A stretch of DNA of 64,000 nucleotides from Planctomycetota bacterium. Lineage in GTDB: Bacteria > Planctomycetota > Phycisphaerae > Phycisphaerales > SM1A02. The stretch is taken from contig JADFOJ010000003.1 of the NCBI GenBank assembly GCA_022562915.1, forward strand, positions 32,863 through 96,862. The letters are read 5' to 3'. Under the pieces are notes generated by a model. It worked only from the letters and a program-made list of their open reading frames with translations, was not told the DNA's origin and ran no database searches. Of this stretch, positions 35,262 to 43,500 are shown piece by piece; the stretch's first letter is position 1; every line of letters starts with the position of its first letter. A program made the position numbers and the translations under genes.

Positions 35262-36700
35262 TACCTCCGCGTGAGGGCCGCCCGGCCCAACCACGTCGCA
35301 TAGCCGCGATACGCGACGAGCAGTACAAAGAAGATCAGGACGATGTACACCGCCCGCTGGAACAACCGGTCGATCACCCGTTCGCTTCCCTCGGTCGCCT
35401 GCGTGACGCGCTGGGCCGCGGCGGCGTTGATCTCGCCCAGGCGATCGGTCCACGACGCCGAGCCTAACAGTGTGTCGGTCGAGGCAATCACGGCGTTCAG
35501 CTCGCGCAACGTCAAGGTAAGCTCCGACGCGGCCAGGCGGTAGGTGTCGATATCGAATCCCCCGGCACCCCCGGAGTCCCCGGCACCGCTCTCGCCGCCA
35601 TGGCTGTCCTGCTCGCCATACCGCGCCGCCAGGCGGTCGGCGGCCAGGATCGTCTGCGTCAACGCCTCGCTGGTCGCCTGTATCTCCGCGGCGACGCGCT
35701 CGCCGCCGGCCAGGGCGCTGTTGACCGAGTCGACGAGCCCCTGCGCGTCGGCGATCGTCCGCCGGATGTTGCCCGTGACGTCGTTCATCGAGTCCATGCG
35801 GCGATCCAGTTCCTCGAAGATCGCCTTGCGCTCCGCGGTGATCCGTTCGGGAATCTCCTCGGTGACCCTGGCAATAGCCTGGTACCCCTCCATCGTGGCC
35901 ACGACATCCGGGTTCAGCAGCAGTTCGTAGGCGAGCGCTTCGACGTACCACTGCAACAGGATCGGCGCCCGCTTCGAGACGTAGAACACCCGCTCGGCGA
36001 AGAGCCGGGCCTCGTCGACTGCCTTGGTGGCCTCGTTGACGGGGGCGAGGAAACCGCCGCCGGTGCGGATCTCGGCGATCATCGACTTGCCGCGATTGGC
36101 GGCGAAGTCGTCGAAACGGACGAAGCCGACGAAGGTCACGTCCGGATGATCGCGCCGCCAATCCCAGATCAGTTGATCCAGCTCCTGCTCGACTTCGGGC
36201 TCCATCGCACGCGCGGCGAGATCCCAGATCTCCACGCGGGCGTCGCGCAGCGCCCGGATCAGCACATCGGCGCTGTCGCCGAAGACCTCCTCCGCCACGT
36301 TCTCGTCGATCCAGACCTGGCTGTACAACGTGACGACCAGCACCAGATCGAACAGTTGCGTCAGCGGATCCGGGTTCGTCACGATGTCGAAGACCGACGT
36401 CGTCATCGCCAGCTTGAGCTGATGAGCTGCGCGCCGCTGCTCCGCGGTGTCAACGGTCTGCTCGACCTCATCGCACGCCGAGGCGATGAGCGTCATCAGC
36501 CGGTCGGCGAAGGCGTTGGTGAGTTCGTTCAGCTCCGGCATCGTGATCCCCTGGCCATCACCGACGGGCTGGGCCCGGATCATCGTCGTCGCCGGAGGCG
36601 TGACGCCCATGATCGCGCAACCGGCGACCGTGCCGACGAGCAGGAAACAGGCGGCCATGGCAGCCAATCGCAGCATCGAACATCCACGAAGAGGGTTCAT
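35261..36700 (-). CDS. Lipoprotein with C-terminal membrane segment, partner of the PstS-like protein
   Basis: The 479-residue product has a lipoprotein signal (MAACFLLVGTVAGC) after one of two possible ATG starts (36700 or 36676). It has a long helical middle (AIFEELDRRMDSMNDVTGNI, TRLAAS-type coiled segments), a glycine/serine-rich linker (GGESGAGDSGGAGG) and a membrane segment near the C-terminus (AVYIVLIFFVLLVAYRGYA). A lipid anchor at one end and a membrane helix at the other is odd: it could bridge the two membranes if the helix is in the inner membrane. Family not recognised. Its stop overlaps the next start by one base, so it is coupled to the PstS-like gene. Confidence 0.65.
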   Translation of the reverse strand: MNPLRGCSMLRLAAMAACFLLVGTVAGCAIMGVTPPATTMIRAQPVGDGQGITMPELNELTNAFADRLMTLIASACDEVEQTVDTAEQRRAAHQLKLAMTTSVFDIVTNPDPLTQLFDLVLVVTLYSQVWIDENVAEEVFGDSADVLIRALRDARVEIWDLAARAMEPEVEQELDQLIWDWRRDHPDVTFVGFVRFDDFAANRGKSMIAEIRTGGGFLAPVNEATKAVDEARLFAERVFYVSKRAPILLQWYVEALAYELLLNPDVVATMEGYQAIARVTEEIPERITAERKAIFEELDRRMDSMNDVTGNIRRTIADAQGLVDSVNSALAGGERVAAEIQATSEALTQTILAADRLAARYGEQDSHGGESGAGDSGGAGGFDIDTYRLAASELTLTLRELNAVIASTDTLLGSASWTDRLGEINAAAAQRVTQATEGSERVIDRLFQRAVYIVLIFFVLLVAYRGYATWLGRAALTRR

Positions 36701-36776
36701 TGAATAGACCCCGGCACAACGGCAGACATTCCCGGCAAAGACTGCAACCGTTAATTGTACGTGAGCCGTACATACG

Positions 36777-37216
36777 ATGGCGGCGGGCAACGCGGGCCAC
36801 GACGCCGACCCGGCCACGTCGAGCCTCCTGCCACCCGCTGATGCGTTCCAGGCGGTCACCTGCGGCGCCGTGGACGACACCGGGGCGAGCGCCTCCTTCA
36901 CGTCCGACGGACCGAGCGCCGACGGGCGGACGAAGCCGGAAGTGCTCGCGCGCGGCGTGGCGGCGTGTACGGTGAGCCCGACCTTTGACCAGGTGGGTCA
37001 GACCGTCAACGGGACGTCCTTCGCAACCCCGATTACGGCCGGGGCGGTTGCGTGCGTGGTGCAGGCGCACCCGGAGTGGACCGTCGACCAGATGCGCTCG
37101 GTGCGTCGCACGCCGCACCGCCGGCTCCCGGGGATCTCAACGAGGACGGCGACGTGGACGCCGACTGCACCGTCGGCATCACCGATCTGCTGGCGCTGCT
37201 GGTGCATTGGGGCTGA
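36777..37216 (+). pseudogene. Subtilisin-family (S8) peptidase remnant with frameshifted dockerin-like tail
   Basis: The fragment begins MAAGNAGHDADP, the oxyanion-hole region of an S8 peptidase, and includes the nucleophile motif NGTSFATPITAGAVAC. The upstream half with the catalytic aspartate and histidine is missing. Near 37090-37120 the reading frame is lost; in the frame two bases on, the sequence continues PGDLNEDGDVDADCTVGITD and LLALLVHWG to a TGA at 37214. That is a dockerin-like tail. So this is a 5'-deleted, frameshifted remnant of an exported dockerin-tailed subtilase. Confidence 0.8.
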
Positions 37217-37220
37217 CTGA

Positions 37221-37356
37221 AAGAAAATAGACCGGGACTCTTTTTCGGCGGCTGCGCGGCGGCAAGAAAATAGACCGGGACTCTTTTTCGGCGGCTGCGC
37301 GGTCGGAGAAACCCGACAATCACTCCCGCCGAAAAAGACTCCCGGTCTATTTTCTT
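37221..37356. repeat. AAAATAGACCGGGA inverted/direct repeat cluster
   Basis: Two 42-bp direct copies (37221-37262 and 37264-37305) begin AAGAAAATAGACCGGGACTC. An inverted arm (37326-37356) ends CCCGGTCTATTTTCTT. The arms should form a long hairpin with TTTTTCGGCGG / CCGCCGAAAAA inside. A relative with a different inner sequence is at 54160-54243. The rest of the 257-base gap up to 37473 shows no gene. Confidence 0.8.
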
Positions 37357-37473
37357 CCCGGTTCGTATTCTTCCCCGTCGCGCCACTTTGACGCCGAAGA
37401 AAACCCCCAGGTTCCCTTTCCTGCCTACCGTAACGGGTCGGCAGGGTTCTTCTTGGGGTCCGGGAAGGCGCGG

Positions 37474-38487
37474 GTGGCTGCAACCAGATCGATCGTGGCG
37501 TTTTTGTCTGTAATTACAGGGGCAACAGCCTCTGTCGTTGCGGGTCCACTTCCGCCGGCCAACACCGGCCACTTCTACGTCGGCAACTACCAGGGCGACG
37601 ACGTCGTCGTCTTCGACGGTTCCGGCGCAGTCACCCGGCACTTCTCCGATCCCGACCTCGACGGCCCGCGCGGTATCGTTATCGGACCGCGCGGACGGAT
37701 CTTCGTCGCGGCGCAGAAGAGCGACTCGATCGTCGTCTTCGATGCCGACGAGAACTGCGTCGACACGTTCACCGACCCGGAACTTGTCGCGCCGACCGGC
37801 CTGGCATTCGGTCGCGGCGGCGTGCTCTACGCGTGCAGTTCCGGAAACGACCGGATCGTCGCGTTCGCTCCGGACGGCACACTGGTCGGTTCCTTCACGG
37901 CCCGCGGGTTGAAGAAGCCCGCCTGCATAGCCACCGACGGACGTACCGTCTTCGTCGCCGGCGCGGGCTCGCCGTGGATCTTCCGGTTCTCAGCCGACGG
38001 GACACCCCGAGGTTGGTTCACCGGCGGCGGGCTGGTGAGCCCCGCGGGGATCGCGCTCGCCGGAGGATTACTGTACGTGTCCGACCGGGGCAGTGGGCGC
38101 GTCGTGGTGCTCGATCGGGACGGAACGGTCCAGGCCGAGCTGTCGCATCGTGATCTCGCCGGACCCCGCGGCCTCGCGTTCGACGACCGCAGGCACCGGT
38201 TCGTCTCGTGCTGCTTCCGGAACTGGATCGTGGAGTTCGACCCGTCCGGCCGCTACGTGCGCACCATCGCCGGCGGGCAACTCTCGTTTCCCGGCGGGGT
38301 CGCATTCTCCTCGATGCCGATCGGCGACGTCGATGACGACGGCAGCGTCGGGCTCCTGGACTTCGGCAAGCTGCTGGCGGGCTGGGGCACCTGCCCGGCG
38401 CCGCCGGAGAGGTGCCGCGCCGACGCCAACCGCGACGGCACCGTTGACGTCGGCGATCTGTTCATCGTGCTGGCCAACTGGGATTGA
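37474..38487 (+). CDS. Exported NHL-type beta-propeller protein with dockerin-like tail
   Basis: The GTG at 37474 has GGAAGG 5 bases upstream and gives a 337-residue protein with a signal peptide (SIVAFLSVITGATASVVAG). About six NHL/SMP-30-like blades follow, each with a [GP]-x-G-[IL]-A-[FIL] element and a V-[VA]-F-D-x-[DS]-G turn, for example GPRGIVIGPRGRIFVA, APTGLAFGRGGVLYAC and GPRGLAFDD. The C-terminus is a dockerin-like pair: DVDDDGSVGLLDFGKLLAGW and DANRDGTVDVGDLFIVLANW. It probably acts as a binding scaffold on the cell surface; no enzyme residues are evident. Confidence 0.8.
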   Translation: MAATRSIVAFLSVITGATASVVAGPLPPANTGHFYVGNYQGDDVVVFDGSGAVTRHFSDPDLDGPRGIVIGPRGRIFVAAQKSDSIVVFDADENCVDTFTDPELVAPTGLAFGRGGVLYACSSGNDRIVAFAPDGTLVGSFTARGLKKPACIATDGRTVFVAGAGSPWIFRFSADGTPRGWFTGGGLVSPAGIALAGGLLYVSDRGSGRVVVLDRDGTVQAELSHRDLAGPRGLAFDDRRHRFVSCCFRNWIVEFDPSGRYVRTIAGGQLSFPGGVAFSSMPIGDVDDDGSVGLLDFGKLLAGWGTCPAPPERCRADANRDGTVDVGDLFIVLANWD

Positions 38488-38510
38488 GCGTTGCCCGAAT
38501 CTGTTATGAT
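38484..38510 (+). promoter_or_regulatory. Possible extended -10 promoter before the second STAS gene
   Basis: TGTTATGAT at 38502-38510 is a good extended -10 (TGnTATGAT), with a weak TTGAGC 15 bases upstream of the hexamer. If used, transcription would start near 38517, just before the GTG at 38521 that could start the STAS gene. The candidate overlaps the ATG at 38506, so promoter and ATG start are mutually exclusive readings. Confidence 0.3.
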
Positions 38511-38889
38511 CGCCCCTGCGGTGCCTGATCCAAACGCCGAGTACGTGGATGTGACGACCGACGGCGGCGTCGTGACCGCACGGATCACGGAAGCCCACGT
38601 CGAGGAGCAGGCGGCGTCGATCATTCTCAACACCGTCCGAAAGGCGATGAACCACCCCGGCCTCGACCTGCGGGCGGTGGTTCTGGATTTCGGTGAGGTC
38701 GTGTTCATCAATAGTTCCGGCCTCGCGGCCTGCATCGAGCTGCGCAACGCAGCGGCGGCGAAGGACGCGCGCACCATCGTCTACCGCCCCAGGAACAACG
38801 TCAGCGATCTCTTCCGGCTGGTCAAGGTCGATCGGTTGTACTCATTCGCGCACGACGCGAAGGAGCTCGAGGAACTCGTCTCAGGTTGA
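38506..38889 (+). CDS. STAS-domain anti-sigma factor antagonist
   Basis: The roughly 127-residue protein is a single STAS domain: VTTDGGVVTARIT, LDLRAVVLDFGEVVFINSSG, LAACIELRNAAAAKDART and DLFRLVKVDRLYSFAHDAKE. The phosphorylation loop INSSGL keeps the serines, with asparagine for the usual aspartate, so it can be a normal SpoIIAA/RsbV-type switch that binds an anti-sigma kinase. Start uncertain: TTG 38491, ATG 38506 or GTG 38521 are in frame, none with a clear ribosome site. No kinase gene is adjacent. Confidence 0.82.
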   Translation: MIAPAVPDPNAEYVDVTTDGGVVTARITEAHVEEQAASIILNTVRKAMNHPGLDLRAVVLDFGEVVFINSSGLAACIELRNAAAAKDARTIVYRPRNNVSDLFRLVKVDRLYSFAHDAKELEELVSG

Positions 38890-38906
38890 GTCGCGCCCTC
38901 AAGATC

Positions 38907-38999
38907 GGGTGGCACGGTTGAGTCCGCCGCAGGCGGATTCGGCCGTGGAGCGACGTTCGAAGACACGGCCGACGGCGGACGCCGTCAACCGTGCCACCC
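38907..38999. repeat. Dispersed GGTGGCACGG inverted-repeat element, copy E
   Basis: Complete copy. The ends are GGGTGGCACGGTTGA and TCAACCGTGCCACCC; the inner palindrome TCCGCCGCAGGCGGA and core CGACGTTCGAAGACACGG lie inside. Compensating changes (GGTTGA / TCAACC here, GGTCGA / TCGACC in copies A and B) keep the ends paired, which supports a structured RNA or DNA hairpin. Confidence 0.85.
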
Positions 39000-39055
39000 A
39001 GAGTCAGAGTCTGCTCCGGACGCACAAGGAGGAAGCCGCCACCCTCCGTGCTCAG

Positions 39056-39805
39056 CTATCCCCAGTTGGCCAGCAGGATGAGCAGGTCGGTGATCCCGAC
39101 CTCGCAGTCGCCGTCGAGATCGACCGGGCAGTCGGCGCAGAGATCGCACGGGCCCCACTGCTTCAGCAGGATCAGGAAATCAACCATGCCGACGGTGCCG
39201 TCTCCGGTGAGATCGCCAGGCACCGGCGGGGGCGCGCACGCGCTGCACAGATCGGCGGCCGTGGCGGCGCAGATGTTGTCCCACAACGACACGCAGCAGA
39301 ACGAATCCACGGCGCAGACGGCAACGCAACACCTGGCATCATCGCACGCGGGCGTGGGGTTGGGACTGCAGCAGTCGCCGCCGCCGGGGCACACCGGTGG
39401 CGGCGTGCACAGGGCGCACAGGACGTTCGCCTGCTGGGCACACAGCGCGTCCCACGCCGTGTCGCAGCAGAACGGGTTACCCGTACAGACGGTGCTGCAG
39501 CAGAAGAAGTCGTCGCAGCCCGGCGAGGGATTGGCCGAGCAGCAATTGCCGGTGCCGGGGCAGCCGGCACCGCACACGGCGCAGAGGCTGTTCCCCAGGC
39601 TCGCGCAGAGCGAGTCCCACTGGACGTCGCAGCAGAACGGATCGTTCAGGCATACCTCGACGCAGCATGGAAGATCGTCGCAGCCCGGCGAGCCGTTGGC
39701 GATGCAGCAGTCACCGGCGCCGGGACATTGGGCAATCGCCGGCTCGGCGAGAATGAACAGGGCAGCGGCGATCGCGCAGCCCCCAGCGCCGCGTAACCGG
39801 CTCAC
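39056..39805 (-). CDS. Exported cysteine-rich repeat protein with dockerin-like tail
   Basis: The 249-residue protein starts at a GTG that overlaps the TGA of the upstream lipoprotein gene (GTGA). It has a signal peptide (CAIAAALFILAEPAIAQ). Three cysteine-rich repeats of about 55 residues follow, each of the form CPGxGxCCxxNxxPxCDDxx, then CCxxVC, FCCxxxWDxxCA and LCxxC, with about eleven cysteines each. Two dockerin-like loops close the protein (DLTGDGTVGMVDFLILLKQW and DLDGDCEVGITDLLILLANW). The many paired cysteines suggest a disulfide-stabilised extracellular protein. Function unknown. Confidence 0.78.
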   Translation of the reverse strand: MSRLRGAGGCAIAAALFILAEPAIAQCPGAGDCCIANGSPGCDDLPCCVEVCLNDPFCCDVQWDSLCASLGNSLCAVCGAGCPGTGNCCSANPSPGCDDFFCCSTVCTGNPFCCDTAWDALCAQQANVLCALCTPPPVCPGGGDCCSPNPTPACDDARCCVAVCAVDSFCCVSLWDNICAATAADLCSACAPPPVPGDLTGDGTVGMVDFLILLKQWGPCDLCADCPVDLDGDCEVGITDLLILLANWG

Positions 39806-40440
39806 GGCCAGGCGCCGAGGTCCGTGGATGGGTCGCGTTCTACCTGCCAATGGAATCTCGGCACGCGCACGCGCCGTCCGATCTGGATCGTGGCCACCTC
39901 GCCCGACCAGGTGGGCTCGCCGCGGTCGGCCGGTTCGAACACGCACACGATGTCCGCCACCGGCAGGGCCACCTCGTCGGTGCCGCCATTGTCCAGCATG
40001 CTCAGACGAAAGCGGTAGCACTGGCCGAAGGCGGACCGGCCGCGAGCCCGCTGGAACTGCTCGTTGTCGATTCGCCACTCGTGCAGCGGCTCGGCGCCGG
40101 GGCGCGAGACGTCGCCGGGGGCGAACATCGCGAAGATGAAGGCGCCGTCCTGGTAGATGGCCGGCGGGTACCGGCGATCAAACAGGTGTGCCGTCGCGTT
40201 AATGAGATCGGGATAGCCGTTGCCGTCGGTGTCCTGCGGCGCCGGCGAGACGTTGAGCACCAGCGCATCGGCACGGGCGTCCGGCGGAGCGGGCTGCAGC
40301 GGACGCGGCTTTGGCGGCAACGGCCGGTAATAGCCTGACAACCTGGTCGTCTCGCATCCCCAGAGCATCGCCGTGCACGCGCCCAGGACAGCCGCGGCCG
40401 CCGCGAACCGGATCATCGAGATGAATGTCGAGCAGATCAT
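39802..40440 (-). CDS. Lipoprotein downstream of the giant secretin (pilotin candidate)
   Basis: A 212-residue product (ATG 40440; 40416 is an alternative) with a lipoprotein signal ending TAMLWGCE. A proline-rich stretch (YYRPLPPKPRPLQPAPPDAR) leads to a domain with DTDGNGYPDLINATAHLFDR and GGTDEVALPVADIVCVFEPA. The family is not recognised. It is encoded on the same strand about 120 bases after the giant secretin gene and is translationally linked to the Cys-rich gene (GTGA overlap). Secretins often need a small lipoprotein pilotin for outer-membrane targeting, so position makes this a candidate. That is inference. Confidence 0.65.
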   Translation of the reverse strand: MICSTFISMIRFAAAAAVLGACTAMLWGCETTRLSGYYRPLPPKPRPLQPAPPDARADALVLNVSPAPQDTDGNGYPDLINATAHLFDRRYPPAIYQDGAFIFAMFAPGDVSRPGAEPLHEWRIDNEQFQRARGRSAFGQCYRFRLSMLDNGGTDEVALPVADIVCVFEPADRGEPTWSGEVATIQIGRRVRVPRFHWQVERDPSTDLGAWP

Positions 40441-40559
40441 GCGTGGGCCGCCGGCGGACCGTGGATTGCGAGTCGCACCGTAGGTTCGTATCGGACTCGT
40501 TTCCAGATCCGTCGGAAACATTTGCTCCCGAATTGCCGATGGTTCGATAAAAGCATGCA

Positions 40560-43500
40560 TCAGTCTTCAGCCTCACGGTTCTGGTCCACCTCGAAGGTCG
40601 TCAACGGCTCGGCATCCTGCGACTGTTCGGACTCTGTCCGGAGTTCCACGGTGATCTTGTCATCGTCGGAGCGTTTCCACCGTGCCTCCATGTCCGCCTT
40701 GATCCGTTGCTTCCAGGTGCGCTTCTCCGGGATCAGACGACCGTCGCGGAGACCCTGCTTCACCTGGGGCGACACGGACATGCGATCGATCTCGCGGCGG
40801 GTCAACTGATTGATGCGCTCGTAGTCCGCCGGGCTCGTGATGACGTGTGGGGTCAGCACGATGAGCAGCTCGATCTTGCGAGACTCCTCGCTCTCGCTCC
40901 GGAAGAGCCAGCCGATCAGCGGGATGTCGCCAAGGATGGGCACCTTGCTCTTGCGCAGCTCGTACATATCCTGGATCAGCCCACCGATGACGATCGTCTG
41001 CCCGTCGCGCACGGTGACGGTCGTCGAGGCGGTGCGCTTCGTGAGGATGGGCACCGCGAGGTCCTCACTGACCTGGATCGTCTCGTTGGTGAGATCGGTG
41101 ATCTCCGGCTCGATCAGCATCCTCACGAAGCCGTCGGGGTTGATCGACGGCGTCACGTTGAGAATCACGCCGATGTCGATGAACTCGACGGTCGTCTGCT
41201 GTGTGCCCCCGCCCGCCAGGCTGCTGCTGCTGGCGCGGCCGATGTTCTCACCGATCTGGATGCGGGCCGGCTGGTTGTTCGCGGCCATCACCGATGGATT
41301 GCTCAGCACCTGGATCCGCCCCTGTGCCTCCAGTGCTTTGAGCAGGAGCGAGAAGTTGTCGCCGGAGACCGAGAAGGTCGGCAGGCCAAGCGTCGGCAGG
41401 AACGCGCTGGCCAGGCTCGATGAGGCGCCGAAGATCACGTTCTGGCTGCCCTGTGAGTTGCTCTGGAACCGGGCGTCGACGCCCCACTCCAGGGCCCCGG
41501 TCAGCGAGATCTCCGCCAGCAGCACCTGGATGAGCACCTGCGGCGGGTCGACGTCCAGCTCGAGGATCATCTGCCGGACACGGTCCATGTAGCGTGGGCT
41601 CGCGCTGACGAGCACGGTGTTGGACTTCTCGTCACCGACGATGGTGACCTCGCGCTCCAGCAGCCGGCTCGCCGAGCCGAGTTGGCCCGGGCTCAGCGTG
41701 CTCAGGAGTTTCCGCTGCTCCTGGTCGACGAACTGGGTCAGCACGGACGCCACCTCGGTCGCCACGGCGTTGCGCAGCGGGTACGCGAAGACCTCGCGCT
41801 CGTTCGCCTCCAGCGCGTCGAGGTTCTGAACGACCTCCGCGACCAGGTCGAGGTACAGCGGTGTCCCCGATACCAGCAGGCTGTTGGTCCGGTTGTCCAC
41901 CGTGATGCTGAGGTCCCGGCGATCATCGGGCACCGCGGTCAGCTCGGCGCCGAGAAGCTGTGCGTAGGGGCCGGCGGGTCCGCCCGTCGCGTCCCGCACG
42001 GCGCCTGCCGGGGCAATGTCGGTCTGCTGCCGCTCGCGCGGCTTGAGGACGTAGAGATTGCCGCGGCGCCGTAAGTTAAACAGGTCCGTGAGAATCTCCG
42101 CCATCGCCAGGGCGTCGGCGTTCACGAGCTTGAAGATCCGGACGTTCTGCGCACCGACACTCGACTCGTCGAGATCGCGGACCATCCGCTCGATCATGGC
42201 CATCGCCGCCTGCGGCGCGGAGACGATGATGGTGTTGGTGCGAAAGTCCGGCGTCAACGTGATCGACTCGCGGATCGCGGTGCTCACCTCCATCTCGGAG
42301 ATCCGCGGCTCGCCGTTGCCCATGCTCCCTGCGTACTGGTGGAAATACTTCAGCACGATGGCCTGCCGTGATGCTCTGCGCGTCCCCATGCCGCGGCCGC
42401 TCAGGACGTCCTCGATGAGACCGACCGTCTCCAGGGCGTTGGCGGACATAAGCGGGATGTACCTGATCTCGACGACCTGGGCGGGCCTGGCCCCGTCGAG
42501 CTGGGCGACGAGCCGCTTGATCGCGCGCACGTCATCGACGGGCGCACTGATCAGCACGGCGTTGAGACGTTCGTCGGCGGTCACGCGAACCGTGTCGCGG
42601 CCGCGGCGACGGTTGGCGTCGTCAACGTAGAGGTCGCCGAGCAGGGCGACGACGTCCGAGGCGGTGCTGCTGACGAGCTGGACGATCTCGACCTCCGAGC
42701 CCGGATTCCGCCCGGCCAGGCCGCCGGTGAGCGCGTCGATCAGGTCGTGGATGACCTGGAGGTTCTCATCGCTGGCGGCGACGATGAGGCTGTTGGTCGC
42801 GGTGTCCGGCTCCACGCTGACGCGGTCCGAGGGCTGCGCCGCCGTGCCGAGGGATTGCTGGCGCTGCCGCATGAGCGATTGAATCCTCGGCGCGAGGCGG
42901 TCCGCTGCCGAGGACTCCAGCGGGATCACCGCCAGGCGAATCGCCGGATTGCTCGGCGTGGCTTCCAGCTTCCGGACGAGCTGGGTGATGGCGGCGAGGT
43001 CATCGGGGCCGGCCGCGACCATCAGGCTGTTGGAACGCGGGTCCGTGAGCACCAGCGGCTGCTGGCTCCGGCGCAGCTCCGGCGGCATGTCCGCATAGCG
43101 CCGTTCCATGATGAGCTTGACCGTCTCGGCAATGCGTTCGACGTTGCCGCGGCTCACCGGGATCACGCTGATCAGCGCATCCTCGTCGATCGCCGCACGA
43201 TCGAGGTCCTCCACCAGCGCCCGCACGACCTCGAACGACTCGCGCCCCGCGGCGATGACGAGGCTGTTGGTCCGGGTGTCCGGGACGATCGTCGCCCGCT
43301 GGAGTTCGGCGGTCTCAGGCTCCGTGCGGCGAAGGCGCTCCAGGCGGGCCTCCATGAGCTGCCGGACCATCGCCGCGACCCGCGTCGCGGACGCGTTGAC
43401 CAGATCAAGCCGCTGCAGCGCCGCCAGCTCGGGGGGAACAGCCGTGTCCAGCGTTTCCAACAAGCCCTCGACGACCGCAAAGCTGCTCCTGCTCGTCGAC

